Shown here: positions 7,354 through 15,939 of the stretch, piece by piece
How positions within the stretch are numbered: the first letter of the stretch is position 1
How the letters are laid out: each line of letters opens with the position of its first letter
Source: CAZEER01 sp964586315
GTDB lineage: Bacteria; Fidelibacterota; Marinisomatia; Marinisomatales; UBA1611
NCBI GenBank assembly: GCA_964586315.1
Contig: CAZPHE010000039.1
Span: 1 to 18,707 of the forward strand
Length of the DNA stretch: 18,707 nt
Direction: 5' to 3'
Notes under the pieces: generated by a model
Database searches by the model: none
Told to the model about the DNA's origin: nothing
What the model saw: only the letters and a program-made list of their open reading frames with translations
Position numbers and translations under genes: made by a program

Positions 7354-9548
7354 TGGAGAACCCAATTGCAAAACTTGTTCCCCAAATTTTTGGAGAATAT
7401 CCTAAACAATTTGTAGAATTATTTAGAAAATTATCTATTAATCAGGATCAAGATCCTGAAGAAATCAAATCATTGTTATGGCGTGCTTATGAATATGGTA
7501 AGGCACATCATGATGGTCAAAAACGGTTATCTGGAGAACCATATTTTACACATTGTATAGAAGTAGCAAAAACTTTAGCATCTTGGAGAATGGATTCAAC
7601 AACAATTATTGCAGGTCTTCTTCATGATACTTTGGAAGATACGAATGCAACACTTGATGAACTGACTAAAATGTTTGGAGATGATCTGGGCTCTCTTGTA
7701 AATGGACTTACAAAAGTAAAAGGTATACATTATTCATCTCGTAAAGAAAAACAAGTTGGTAATTTTATGAAAATGTTGCTTTCTGTAGCACAAGATTTGA
7801 GAGTAATAATTATAAAATTTGCAGATCGATTACATAATATGGAAACTATTAAACACATGCCTAAAATGAAAAGACATAGAATAGCAATTGAAACCCGTGA
7901 TATTTATGTTCCTTTAGCACATCGTTTAGGTATGTCATCGGTAAAATCACAGCTTGAAGATCTTGATTTTAGTGTTTTAAATCCATCTGCATTTAAAGAG
8001 TTGAAGTCTAAAATTAAAGCAACAAAAAGACAGAGGAATAAATTTATAAATAAGATTATTAAACCTGTTAAAGATGAATTAAATAAGTATGAAATATTTC
8101 CTAATATTTATGGTAGGGCAAAATCGTATTCATCCATTTATGGAAAAATGGTAAACCGTGGTAAAGAATTCAATGAAATATATGATTTATATGCAATACG
8201 CATTATTGTTGATAAAGTTGAACAATGTTATTTAGCATTAGGATTAGTGCATAGTATCTATTTGCCAGTTCAAGATCGTTTTAAAGATTTTATTGCCACT
8301 CCGAAATCCAATGGATATCAATCTATTCATACTACAGTTTTTGGTCAATTAGGTCAAATGATTGAAATCCAGATTCGCACAAATAAAATGGAGGAGACAG
8401 CTGAGATAGGAGTTGCAGCACATTGGGTCTATAAAGGCGGTAGATCAACGGATATAGATAAAAATGTAAGGTGGCTTAGAGATTTACTTGAGATATTGCA
8501 AAATGAATCTACAGACCCAAAGGAGTTTATGAATCTTCTTAAAATTGATTTATATAATGAGGAAATATTTGTTTTTACTCCATTAGGTGATTTAATTCAA
8601 TTACCAATTAGCTCTACACCAGTTGATTTTGCTTTTCAAGTGCATACCCAAATCGGGATGCAATGCATTGGAGCAAAAATTAATCATACAGTTGTACCCT
8701 TGAATACAAAATTGAAAAATGGTGATGTTGTAGAGATTATAACAAGTGAAAAACAGCAACCAAATTATGGATGGCAGAAATTTATTGTTACTACTAAAGC
8801 AAGAAATGAAGTTAATAGGTTTCTTAGAAAAGAACATGATAAAGAAAGTATAAGGCTAGGAGATGAATTGTTAACTAAAACCCTTAGAAGACTAAAATTA
8901 AAAACTGAAATTAAAGAATTCCAAAATAGTTATAGTAGATTTGGCTATAGAGATAAAGAGTCATTGCTAAAGGCAATTGGGACAGGGATGATTACTGTTA
9001 GAGATATGTTTTTAAAAATCAAATCAAAAGAAGATTTCTCCTTTAATATAGATGATCAAAAGAGAAAACGGTTTTTCAATATAACCAATCCAAAGAATAA
9101 AGGTATTATTTTGGATGGTATAGATAATATTTTGGTCCATCTTGGTAAATGTTGCAATCCAATTCCTGGAGATGATTTGATTGGTTTTATTACTAGAGGA
9201 AGAGGAGTGACAGTTCACCAAAGTTCATGTAAAAGTTTACCCCTATTGAATAATGAATCTGATCGTTTAGTACCTGTAGAATGGAAAATCAAGTCATCTG
9301 ATTATTTTAATGTCCGGTTGAAAATCATTGGACAGGATTATAAAGGCTGGTTAAAAAATATGTCAGAATGTATTTCTAAAGAAAATGTTAATATTGCAAG
9401 CGTAGATATTAATGTTAAAGATACGATAGCAGAAGCACATTTTATTGTTCAGGTAAAAAATAATCGTCAATTGAAACGCTTAATTCAAAAAATTGCAAAC
9501 CTTAAAAATATTGATTATGTAGAAAGAGTAGGCCGTCAATGGAAATAA
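7353..9548 (+). CDS. rel: Bifunctional (p)ppGpp synthetase/hydrolase, Rel/SpoT type
   Basis: Makes and degrades the stringent-response alarmones pppGpp and ppGpp. The 731 residues show the full long-RSH layout: an N-terminal HD hydrolase domain with intact HD (H91-D92 in LLHDTLEDT) and FADRLHNMETIKHM (156-169); a synthetase domain with RFKD (309-312) and ATPKSNGYQSIHT (315-327), then EIQIRT; a TGS domain (about 404-465); a zinc-finger-like region with CCNP (C600-C601) and a further Cys in VHQSSC (C626); and a C-terminal ACT domain (about 652-731). Both catalytic centres look complete. The RFKD form, rather than the acidic form of monofunctional RelA, is typical of bifunctional enzymes. It is probably the only long RSH in the genome, which is inference. 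It overlaps dnaB by one base and the next gene by 10. Confidence 0.96.
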   Translation: MENPIAKLVPQIFGEYPKQFVELFRKLSINQDQDPEEIKSLLWRAYEYGKAHHDGQKRLSGEPYFTHCIEVAKTLASWRMDSTTIIAGLLHDTLEDTNATLDELTKMFGDDLGSLVNGLTKVKGIHYSSRKEKQVGNFMKMLLSVAQDLRVIIIKFADRLHNMETIKHMPKMKRHRIAIETRDIYVPLAHRLGMSSVKSQLEDLDFSVLNPSAFKELKSKIKATKRQRNKFINKIIKPVKDELNKYEIFPNIYGRAKSYSSIYGKMVNRGKEFNEIYDLYAIRIIVDKVEQCYLALGLVHSIYLPVQDRFKDFIATPKSNGYQSIHTTVFGQLGQMIEIQIRTNKMEETAEIGVAAHWVYKGGRSTDIDKNVRWLRDLLEILQNESTDPKEFMNLLKIDLYNEEIFVFTPLGDLIQLPISSTPVDFAFQVHTQIGMQCIGAKINHTVVPLNTKLKNGDVVEIITSEKQQPNYGWQKFIVTTKARNEVNRFLRKEHDKESIRLGDELLTKTLRRLKLKTEIKEFQNSYSRFGYRDKESLLKAIGTGMITVRDMFLKIKSKEDFSFNIDDQKRKRFFNITNPKNKGIILDGIDNILVHLGKCCNPIPGDDLIGFITRGRGVTVHQSSCKSLPLLNNESDRLVPVEWKIKSSDYFNVRLKIIGQDYKGWLKNMSECISKENVNIASVDINVKDTIAEAHFIVQVKNNRQLKRLIQKIANLKNIDYVERVGRQWK

Positions 9549-9847
9549 AAACATATACTAAAAAAGATATTGCAACTATATTATCTAAACGTATTGGGAA
9601 AAGTGTTCGTTCATCACTTACTATTACAGATGAATTTTTTAATATTTTAAAAGATTTTCTAATTGAAGACACACCTTATATTAGAATTGAAATAAGAAAT
9701 TTTGGTGTTTTTGAATCTAAACCAACAAAGGCAAAACCAAGAGCAAGAAATCCATTGACAAATGAAGAAATCTATGTTCCTGCACATAAGAAGACTAGGT
9801 TTAAACCAGGGAAAATAATAAAAGATCATCTACGCAAACCTATATAA
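9539..9847 (+). CDS. HU/IHF-family DNA-binding protein
   Basis: A 102-residue nucleoid-associated protein of the HU/IHF family, which binds and bends DNA as a dimer. It begins with the typical helix (TKKDIATILSKRIGKS), has the core strand RNFGVFES and the DNA-intercalating arm around ARNPLTNEEIYVPAHKK, which contains the arm proline, then RFKPGKIIKDHL. Whether it works as a homodimer (HU-like) or with a partner (IHF-like) cannot be told from one gene. It overlaps the 3' end of rel by 10 bases in a different frame, so its translation is probably coupled to rel. Three bases separate it from ruvX. Confidence 0.92.
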   Translation: MEIKTYTKKDIATILSKRIGKSVRSSLTITDEFFNILKDFLIEDTPYIRIEIRNFGVFESKPTKAKPRARNPLTNEEIYVPAHKKTRFKPGKIIKDHLRKPI

Positions 9848-9850
9848 TCT

Positions 9851-10261
9851 ATGGGGAGGATACTAGGAATCGACTATGGAGATAGTCGTATTGGTTTAGC
9901 TTTATCTGATCCGACAAAAACAATTGCATCTCCTTTTAAAACCATTATTAATACAGATATTAATCATTTAAAAATCAAATTTAAAAAGATTATTTCTGAA
10001 CAAGAGATAGAATGTTTTGTTTTGGGTCTTCCTATTAGCCTTAATGGTCAGGATACAAGTCAAACTAAAAAAGTTAAATCATTTGGTGAAGATCTTAAAA
10101 ATCTTAATATCCCTATTTTTTTTCAAGATGAAAGGCTGTCATCTGTAATTGCTCAAAAATCTTTAATTAAGCAAAATATAAAGACTGGTCATAATAAGCA
10201 TAAAATAGATGAAAGAGCCGCAGCAATTATACTTCAACAATTTTTAGATAGTAATAAATAA
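9851..10261 (+). CDS. ruvX: RuvX/YqgF family RNase H-fold protein
   Basis: A 136-residue member of the YqgF/RuvX family: an RNase H-like fold nuclease implicated in 16S rRNA 5' maturation in Escherichia coli, and annotated as a putative Holliday-junction resolvase. The opening GRILGIDYGDSRIGLALSD carries the first catalytic aspartate (D8). FVLGLPISLNG, DERLSS and the closing IDERAAAIILQQFLD supply the remaining conserved acidic residues. Length is normal. It lies 3 bp after the HU-type gene and 2 bp before lnt, within the same gene run. Confidence 0.95.
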   Translation: MGRILGIDYGDSRIGLALSDPTKTIASPFKTIINTDINHLKIKFKKIISEQEIECFVLGLPISLNGQDTSQTKKVKSFGEDLKNLNIPIFFQDERLSSVIAQKSLIKQNIKTGHNKHKIDERAAAIILQQFLDSNK

Positions 10262-10263
10262 AG

Positions 10264-11760
10264 ATGAATTTTCTTTTTAAAAGACCTGCTTGGGAATTAG
10301 CAATTTATTCAGGTATAATGGTTGGTGTTGCTTATCTTCCATTACATTTGGGTTTTTTTGTATATATTGGTTTTATTCCATTATTCCATTCATGGTTAAA
10401 TGAAAATTCAAAAACTAATTTACAGTCTGGTTATCTTTTTGGATTAATATATAATATTATTTCGAATTATTGGATTGGTGCTAATTCTGGAGCTGAATTT
10501 TCGGTAGTTATATTTTCATTAATTAGTGCTGTATTATACTTATCAATTTTTTGGGGAATTGCCGGTATAATAATTGGTAAATTGAGAGAAAAAAATAATT
10601 GTTATATTATTTTACCATTCTTAATTGTGTCTTTAGAATGGCTTCGGAGTTTTGGACCTTTAGGTTTTCCTTGGGGTAACCTTGCTTTAACTCAAACAGA
10701 ATATTTGCCAATATTACAATTTATTGACTATACAGGTACTTATTTAATAACGTTTTTAGTTATTTTAATTAATGTAACACTTTATAATATTATTTGCATT
10801 GGTTACTTAACAGTAATACATCGGACTATTTTTCTAAGTATCTTATTTATTTTTGTAATTGGAGGTTGGTTGAAAATTATCAATTATTCATCTTTAGCTG
10901 ATAAAATAGATATTGCAATTATACAACCTAATATAGATCCAAATAAGAAATGGGATTATTCTAGTAGAGAATCAACATTGAGATTTATGGATTCATTATA
11001 TACTACAGCAATTAGTTTGGAACCAGATATAATTTTATTTCCTGAAACTGCACTTCCTACTTATCTTAGATTAAATAATAATGTAAGAAAAAAATTACAA
11101 TCTAAAGTTGATCTAACTGGTATTCCCATTTTAATAGGTACAGTTGATAGGTTAATAGGTTTTAATGGGGAAAAAACTTATTATAATAGTACTATGTATT
11201 TAGTTCCTAATAAACAATATTTAATGTATGATAAGATACATTTAGTCCCATTTGCTGAATATGATTTGATACCGGATATGTTTTTTCCTCTAGATAAATT
11301 AAATCTAAATATTGATCGTGGAATTTTCAAAGGAGGTAATAATTATATACTATTTAAATTCAATAACATAATGTTTTCAAATTTGATATGTTATGAATCT
11401 AGTTTCCCAAGATATTCACGTGAATTTGTAAAAAATGGAGCTGAATTTTTGATGATACAAGCAAATGATGGTTGGTTGGGTAATTCTGCAGGACCTTATC
11501 AACATTTTGAACATGCTAGGCTAAGGGCTATTGAAAATCGGGTTCCAGTTGTAAGATCAGGAAATACGGGTATCTCTGGTGTAATATTACCCACTGGAGA
11601 AATTCAAAGAAAGGTACCATTAGGTAATGAATTAGTATTTATCGAAACAATTTCTTTAACTAATGCAGGTAGTTTTTATAGTAAGCATGGAGATGTATTT
11701 GCTGCACTTTGCTTTGTAATATTCCTTTTTATAGGGCCAAAAAATATTTTGAAAATATGA
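10264..11760 (+). CDS. lnt: Apolipoprotein N-acyltransferase
   Basis: Transfers a third acyl chain to the N-terminal cysteine of lipoproteins in the inner membrane, completing triacylated lipoproteins that can be sorted to the outer membrane. The 498 residues have an N-terminal block of about six membrane segments (residues 10-205, with the conserved LEWLRSFGPLGFPWGN), a periplasmic nitrilase domain (about 215-480) and a final membrane segment. The Glu-Lys-Cys catalytic triad is visible: E261 in FPETALP, K324 in YDKIHLVPFAEY and C376 in LICYESSFP. Presence of Lnt argues for a diderm cell. The stop overlaps the next start as ATGA at 11757-11760. Confidence 0.96.
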   Translation: MNFLFKRPAWELAIYSGIMVGVAYLPLHLGFFVYIGFIPLFHSWLNENSKTNLQSGYLFGLIYNIISNYWIGANSGAEFSVVIFSLISAVLYLSIFWGIAGIIIGKLREKNNCYIILPFLIVSLEWLRSFGPLGFPWGNLALTQTEYLPILQFIDYTGTYLITFLVILINVTLYNIICIGYLTVIHRTIFLSILFIFVIGGWLKIINYSSLADKIDIAIIQPNIDPNKKWDYSSRESTLRFMDSLYTTAISLEPDIILFPETALPTYLRLNNNVRKKLQSKVDLTGIPILIGTVDRLIGFNGEKTYYNSTMYLVPNKQYLMYDKIHLVPFAEYDLIPDMFFPLDKLNLNIDRGIFKGGNNYILFKFNNIMFSNLICYESSFPRYSREFVKNGAEFLMIQANDGWLGNSAGPYQHFEHARLRAIENRVPVVRSGNTGISGVILPTGEIQRKVPLGNELVFIETISLTNAGSFYSKHGDVFAALCFVIFLFIGPKNILKI

Positions 11761-12353
11761 TTAAAATTATATTATTTCTTTTTATTAGTCTTCTAAATGG
11801 TCAAAATATTATTATACATCCTTTTATCAAATCTGCAATTTTGCCAGGTTGGGGAGAAACATCCTTAAATAGTAAAAAACGAGCCTATACTTTTTCATTT
11901 ATAGAATTATCACTTTGGACATCATATTTAGGTGCATATTCTTTCTCATTTAATCAAAAACGACAATATGAAACATTCGCTGCTGAACATGCTGGTGTAA
12001 ACATTAATGGTAAAAATCATAGTTACTGGGTAGATATAGGCAATTACATTGATATGGGTCAACATAATGCTGAACATTTAAGATGGAGGCTGATTGATGA
12101 AGTGTATGATCAAGAAGATGATAAGTGGACATGGGATTCTAAGGAAAATATGAAAAAATTTGAGACAATGAGAATCAACAGTGATATGCTATTGAAAACT
12201 AGTGAATATATTTTAGGTGCGATTACCTTAAATCATATTTTATCATCAATAGATTCACTTTATTTATCGCGATTAAAACGAGAAAAAGAATTTTCTTTTT
12301 ATCCATTAATTGGTATTTACAAAAATGGGTTACAGTTGATAATAATTTTTTAA
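11757..12353 (+). CDS. Secreted or membrane protein resembling the DUF5683 family
   Basis: A 198-residue protein of unknown function. The start at 11757 forms an ATGA overlap with lnt and gives a clean signal-peptide-like N-terminus (MIKIILFLFISLLNG), whereas the longer in-frame reading from 11709 does not. The motif SAILPGWGE (26-34) followed by KKRAYTFSFIELSLW resembles the A-x-x-P-G-x-G-Q motif and first membrane helix of DUF5683-type envelope proteins common in the FCB group. The C-terminal stretch ILGAITLNHILSSIDSLYL (about 155-173) fits the second hydrophobic helix of such proteins. The middle (about 75-145) is polar and rich in Trp, His and acidic residues. No catalytic motif is seen. 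The family assignment is by remembered pattern only. Confidence 0.6.
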   Translation: MIKIILFLFISLLNGQNIIIHPFIKSAILPGWGETSLNSKKRAYTFSFIELSLWTSYLGAYSFSFNQKRQYETFAAEHAGVNINGKNHSYWVDIGNYIDMGQHNAEHLRWRLIDEVYDQEDDKWTWDSKENMKKFETMRINSDMLLKTSEYILGAITLNHILSSIDSLYLSRLKREKEFSFYPLIGIYKNGLQLIIIF

Positions 12354-12361
12354 TATATTAA
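12350..12361. repeat. 12-bp perfect palindrome at a stop codon
   Basis: TTAATATATTAA spans the stop codon of the preceding gene. It is made only of A and T, so in this base composition it may be chance. It could be a weak operator or nothing. Confidence 0.25.
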
Positions 12362-12371
12362 CTATTTAATA

Positions 12372-12400
12372 TGAATAATGATTTTTGTATGGATTATAAT
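12372..12400 (+). promoter_or_regulatory. Possible promoter for truA
   Basis: A perfect -10 hexamer TATAAT lies at 12395-12400 in the 70-bp gap before truA. The corresponding -35 position (12372-12377, TGAATA) matches only half the consensus, with a 17-bp spacer. Transcription would begin near 12407, giving a leader of about 17 bases. TATAAT arises often by chance in DNA this AT-rich, so confidence is low. Confidence 0.3.
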
Positions 12401-12423
12401 TAAAGAATACCCGAGAAAAACAG

Positions 12424-13158
12424 TTGTTAAGGTATAAATTAGAAATACAATATGATGGATCGTATTTCTCAGGATGGCAATTACAGAAAGATAGAAAAAC
12501 AGTCCAAGGGTTATTAGAAGATACATTACAAAAAATTTGCAAAACAGAAAAACGTATTTCAGTTAATGGTGCTGGGAGAACAGATGCTGGTGTACATGCA
12601 TGGGGGCAAATTGCACATATTGATTTAAGCTTAAATATAAAAAGCAATCAAATACAAAAGGCTTTAAATGGGAATTTACCCAACTATTGTAGAGTGAATA
12701 AGGTAGAGAAAGTATATAAGAATTTTCATTCTAGGTATGATGCGAAAAGTAGACATTATAGATATCAATGTTATACTGGTAATTCTATTTTGTATAGAAA
12801 TCAAACGTGGATGTTAAAAGACTTAAATGTAGATTATTTAAATTTCATTTCTAAAAAATTATTAGGAAATAATGATTTTTTATCTTTTAGTAAGTTTAAC
12901 AATGATATTAAAAATACTAACTGTTTAATTATGAATTGTCTCTGGTCATCTGATAAAGATATGCTTACATTTAAAATTGAGGCAAATCGATTCTTACATC
13001 ATATGATTAGATATTTAGTAGGTACAATGGTAGCAATTTGTCAGAAGAAATATACAGAAAGAAAATTCCAATTATTATTAAGTAGGCCAAGAAAGGATGT
13101 AAAAATTTTTAAAGCACCTGCTCAAGGTTTAATATTAGAAAAAATCAATTATGCATAG
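12424..13158 (+). CDS. truA: tRNA pseudouridine synthase A
   Basis: Converts uridines 38-40 in the anticodon arm of tRNAs to pseudouridine. The 244-residue protein has the N-terminal YDGSYFSGWQ, the catalytic-aspartate motif GRTDAGVHAWGQ (Asp at residue 54), the conserved tyrosine segment SRHYRYQCY and the C-terminal FLHHMIRYLVGTM. Length is normal. The start appears to be TTG at 12424: the frame is open only from 12400 and holds no ATG or GTG before the conserved N-terminal strand. GAG at 12413-12415 may serve as a weak ribosome-binding site. It follows one of the few real gaps, so it may head a transcript with the next genes. Its end overlaps the protease gene by 8 bases. Confidence 0.95.
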   Translation: MLRYKLEIQYDGSYFSGWQLQKDRKTVQGLLEDTLQKICKTEKRISVNGAGRTDAGVHAWGQIAHIDLSLNIKSNQIQKALNGNLPNYCRVNKVEKVYKNFHSRYDAKSRHYRYQCYTGNSILYRNQTWMLKDLNVDYLNFISKKLLGNNDFLSFSKFNNDIKNTNCLIMNCLWSSDKDMLTFKIEANRFLHHMIRYLVGTMVAICQKKYTERKFQLLLSRPRKDVKIFKAPAQGLILEKINYA

Positions 13159-14227
13159 ATATCATCGTAGCTGTATTATGCTAACTTTCTTTACATTTAT
13201 TAACGCAAAAAACACTTTACAATCTAGAGAGACTGCAATTACTCGTGCAATTGAAAAAGTCGGGCCAGCTGTAGCAAGTATTAATGTTGAACAACATGTA
13301 TCATCTATATCATTCGATCCATTTTTTGGTTTTATGTATCCACGAGATATTTATCCTATGAAAAGTTCAGGAAGTGGTGTTGTAATTAGTCCTGATGGAT
13401 TTGTTTTGACAAATTATCATGTTGTGGAAAATGCAGATAAAGTTACGGTCACTTTATCAGGTGGTGATGAATACGAAGCAGATATAATAGGTTCAGATGA
13501 GACAACAGATCTTTCATTATTGAAATTGTCAGGTGAAGATTTCCCATTTGCTGAACTAGGAAACTCAGATGGATTATTGATTGGAGAATGGGCTATTGCT
13601 CTCGGTAATCCGTTTGAATTATTCTCAGTTAGTAATCAACCATCTGCTAGCTTAGGAATTGTAAGTGCTACTAATATGGATTTTGGTATGCAGCAGTCAG
13701 GAAAAGTATTTCAAGATATGATTCAGACTGATGCTGCAATTAACCCCGGGAATTCTGGTGGACCGTTAGTCAATACTTTAGGGGAAGTTATTGGTATTAA
13801 TACTTTTATTTTTACTGATTATGACCATTTCCGTGGATCAGTTGGAATAGGTTTTGCAATTCCAATTAATTCTGCAAAAAAAATAGCAGAAGAACTTAGA
13901 ATTAAAGGTGAAGTTGATCGTGGATATTCAACAGGTCTTATAGTACAATCTGTTACTCGAAGTATATCTCGTTATTTAGATATTCCATTTCTAAAAGGGG
14001 TCATTATTATAGAAGTAGCTAAAGGAAGTCCTGCAGCTAAATCAGATCTTGAACCTGGAGATATAATATTAACAGTAAATGGTCAATCAGTAAATAAGCC
14101 TGTTGATATAAGAACAATAATTTTAGAAAATGATCTAAGATCTGGTGATATAATTTTGTTGAAAATATACAGAAATAATGATTATAAAACTGTTAAGATG
14201 AGATTAGGTAAATATAAACAGAAATAA
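13151..14227 (+). CDS. HtrA/DegP-family periplasmic serine protease, single PDZ
   Basis: A trypsin-like protease for envelope quality control. The 358 residues contain a short signal sequence (about 1-19, hydrophobic LTFFTFINA), a protease domain (about 25-250) with the complete catalytic triad H90 (TNYHVVENA), D120 (TTDLSLLKL) and S202 (NPGNSGGPL), and one C-terminal PDZ domain (about 260-355, with GVIIIEVAKGSPAAKSDLEPGD). A single PDZ gives the layout of DegS or short HtrA rather than two-PDZ DegP. There is no strong membrane anchor, since the signal peptide looks cleavable, so a soluble periplasmic enzyme is more likely than a DegS-like sigma-E sensor. The start at 13151 overlaps truA; a second ATG at 13178 would shorten the signal. 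Confidence 0.93.
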   Translation: MHRYHRSCIMLTFFTFINAKNTLQSRETAITRAIEKVGPAVASINVEQHVSSISFDPFFGFMYPRDIYPMKSSGSGVVISPDGFVLTNYHVVENADKVTVTLSGGDEYEADIIGSDETTDLSLLKLSGEDFPFAELGNSDGLLIGEWAIALGNPFELFSVSNQPSASLGIVSATNMDFGMQQSGKVFQDMIQTDAAINPGNSGGPLVNTLGEVIGINTFIFTDYDHFRGSVGIGFAIPINSAKKIAEELRIKGEVDRGYSTGLIVQSVTRSISRYLDIPFLKGVIIIEVAKGSPAAKSDLEPGDIILTVNGQSVNKPVDIRTIILENDLRSGDIILLKIYRNNDYKTVKMRLGKYKQK

Positions 14228-14232
14228 AGTAT

Positions 14233-14868
14233 ATGAGGATTGCACCTGAAGGAAGGAAAATTGTTTATACATTATTAATTATTAATGTATTAATAATTAA
14301 TTTAAATCTGTTTGATCAAATACCAATATTTCCATCTATTCTATTAATTATATTATTATTATTTTGTATTAATTTTTTTAGAGACCCAAACCGTGTGATA
14401 CCAAATGGTGATAATCAAATAATCTCGCCTGCTGATGGTAAAATAATAGCAATAAGAACTATACAGGATGATGAATTAGGTGAGGTGAAGTTGATTTCTA
14501 TTTTCCTAAATATATTTAATGTGCATGTAAATCGTATGCCTTTTAAAGGTACATTTTCAAATGTATATTATAAGAAAGGTAAGTTTCTGATGGCATTTGA
14601 CCATAAAGCTTCAGAAATGAATGAACGTAATGAAATTATCATTCAAAGTAAATTAGGTATTATAAAAGTGATACAAATAACTGGGTTAATTGCAAGAAGA
14701 ATTATTTGTTATGCAAAAAAAGGTGAAAAAATGGATAAGGGCGATCGCTTAGGATTTATGCTTTTTGGTTCAAGAACTGATTTAATATTGCCTACTAATG
14801 TTAATTTAAAAGTAAAATTAGGTCAGAAAGTTGTGGGAAACACTACAATTATTGCTACATTTAGCTGA
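14233..14868 (+). CDS. psd: Phosphatidylserine decarboxylase, short pyruvoyl type
   Basis: Decarboxylates phosphatidylserine to phosphatidylethanolamine at the inner membrane. The 211 residues match the short psd form related to archaetidylserine decarboxylases: two N-terminal hydrophobic segments (about 10-48), NFFRDPNR, SPADGKI, FNVHVNRMP, NERNEI, GLIARRI and the self-cleavage site Gly179-Ser180 in FMLFGSRTD, where Ser180 would become the pyruvoyl group and separate beta and alpha chains. All parts needed for maturation are visible. pssA, the enzyme making its substrate, lies 15 bp downstream, so the pair forms a complete route from CDP-diacylglycerol to phosphatidylethanolamine. Confidence 0.95.
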   Translation: MRIAPEGRKIVYTLLIINVLIINLNLFDQIPIFPSILLIILLLFCINFFRDPNRVIPNGDNQIISPADGKIIAIRTIQDDELGEVKLISIFLNIFNVHVNRMPFKGTFSNVYYKKGKFLMAFDHKASEMNERNEIIIQSKLGIIKVIQITGLIARRIICYAKKGEKMDKGDRLGFMLFGSRTDLILPTNVNLKVKLGQKVVGNTTIIATFS

Positions 14869-14883
14869 AAATTCGGATAATAA

Positions 14884-15615
14884 ATGAAAAGAAAACCGAA
14901 ACATTTTATACCAAATATTTTAACCTTAACAAATATGTTTTTAGGTTTTTTGGCCATAGGTTTGATTATAAAAGGTGATCCGATAAAAGCAGGGAATTGT
15001 GTAATGATAGCTGGGTTACTTGATGTTTTTGATGGTAAAATAGCTAGAATGTTCGGTATTACTTCCCGTTTTGGTATGGAATTTGATTCAATGGCTGATA
15101 CCGTTTCATTTTGTGTTGTTCCTTCAATATTAATTTATAATCTTTATGTTGATGGTTTGAATCCATTACTTGGAGCAGTTATATCTTTTATGCCGTTAAT
15201 GTTTGGTTCTATTCGGCTCGCTAAATATAATATTACTCAAGAAGTAGGGATTAAAAAACCTTATACATTAGGTCTCACTACGCCAATTGCTGCAATAACA
15301 ATATTCTCATATCCATATTTTAATTATCAGATCTATGGTAATTATGGTGACCCAAGAACTGCCTTATTTCTTGTTGCAGTGATCTGTTTTTTAATGGTAA
15401 GCCATATTCATTTCACTAAATTCCCATTATTATCATTTAAGTCTGGAAGAACAAATTCTATATTATTAGTTGTATTTATATTCTCTGTAATTGGAATTCT
15501 ATGGTTTTGGGGTTTATTTCTATTTCCTATTACCATTATGTTTATTGGATGGAATATTGTTCATTGGCTTATCCATCATCAAAAAAATCAAGTTCATTCA
15601 GAAATTGATATTTAG
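14884..15615 (+). CDS. pssA: CDP-diacylglycerol-serine O-phosphatidyltransferase
   Basis: Makes phosphatidylserine from CDP-diacylglycerol and serine. The 243-residue multi-pass membrane protein (about 6-8 hydrophobic segments) belongs to the CDP-alcohol phosphatidyltransferase family. The signature D-G-x2-A-R-x8-G-x3-D-x3-D is complete, from D50 to D72, with the extra acidic residue D47 before it. The N-terminal PNILTLTNMFLGFLAI is typical of the Bacillus-type (class II) PssA. Adjacent psd supports serine rather than glycerol-phosphate or inositol as the acceptor. ATG at 14884 follows a 15-bp spacer. Three bases separate its stop from the next gene. Confidence 0.95.
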   Translation: MKRKPKHFIPNILTLTNMFLGFLAIGLIIKGDPIKAGNCVMIAGLLDVFDGKIARMFGITSRFGMEFDSMADTVSFCVVPSILIYNLYVDGLNPLLGAVISFMPLMFGSIRLAKYNITQEVGIKKPYTLGLTTPIAAITIFSYPYFNYQIYGNYGDPRTALFLVAVICFLMVSHIHFTKFPLLSFKSGRTNSILLVVFIFSVIGILWFWGLFLFPITIMFIGWNIVHWLIHHQKNQVHSEIDI

Positions 15616-15618
15616 TTA

Positions 15619-15906
15619 ATGAAGAATCGAGATATCTCACTTATTGCCATTGGTTTATTCTCAGGTGCAATTATTGGAGGTGTAATTGGTAATTTAATGG
15701 GTTGGATACTACCAGAAGGTGTAGTTAAAGACTTTTTTTTAACCAGTATTACTTTTGATATTGGTAGCAGTATTGGAAATGAATTAGGTGTTATAATACT
15801 TGATTTAAAGATTCTTACTTTAAAATTTGGTTTATCAATAGTATTGAATTTTACAAGTGTTATAGGCCTAGCTACTGCTTATTATATACTAAGATATTTT
15901 AGATAA
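15619..15906 (+). CDS. Small membrane protein resembling the DUF4321 family
   Basis: A 95-residue protein with an N-terminal hydrophobic helix with small-residue spacing (about 7-30, GLFSGAIIGGVIGNLMGW), a middle segment VVKDFFLTSITFDIG (about 35-49), then LDLKILTLKFGLSIVLNF (about 61-78) and a C-terminal hydrophobic helix ending in LRYFR. The KDFFLTS-x-TF plus LDL-x-x-L-x-L-x-FG pattern matches my recollection of DUF4321. That family has no known function; family members I recall occur in several phyla, often near cell-envelope or division genes. Here it sits between pssA and tatA. No catalytic residues are apparent. Confidence 0.65.
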   Translation: MKNRDISLIAIGLFSGAIIGGVIGNLMGWILPEGVVKDFFLTSITFDIGSSIGNELGVIILDLKILTLKFGLSIVLNFTSVIGLATAYYILRYFR

Positions 15907-15910
15907 AATT

Positions 15911-15939
15911 TTGGAAGCTTAATTGAATAATCTTATTGT
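15911..15939 (+). promoter_or_regulatory. Possible promoter for tatA
   Basis: TTGGAA (15911-15916) and TATTGT (15934-15939) each match four of six consensus bases with a 17-bp spacer. The start point would be near 15946, leaving almost no leader before the tatA ATG at 15950. An AGCTTA/TAAGCT inverted repeat (15916-15921 and 15944-15949) overlaps it. Confidence 0.25.

Noticed and set aside
11709..11711. Upstream in-frame start for the DUF5683-like gene
   Set aside because: It adds 16 polar residues before the signal peptide and lies inside lnt; the ATGA start at 11757 gives a proper signal sequence.
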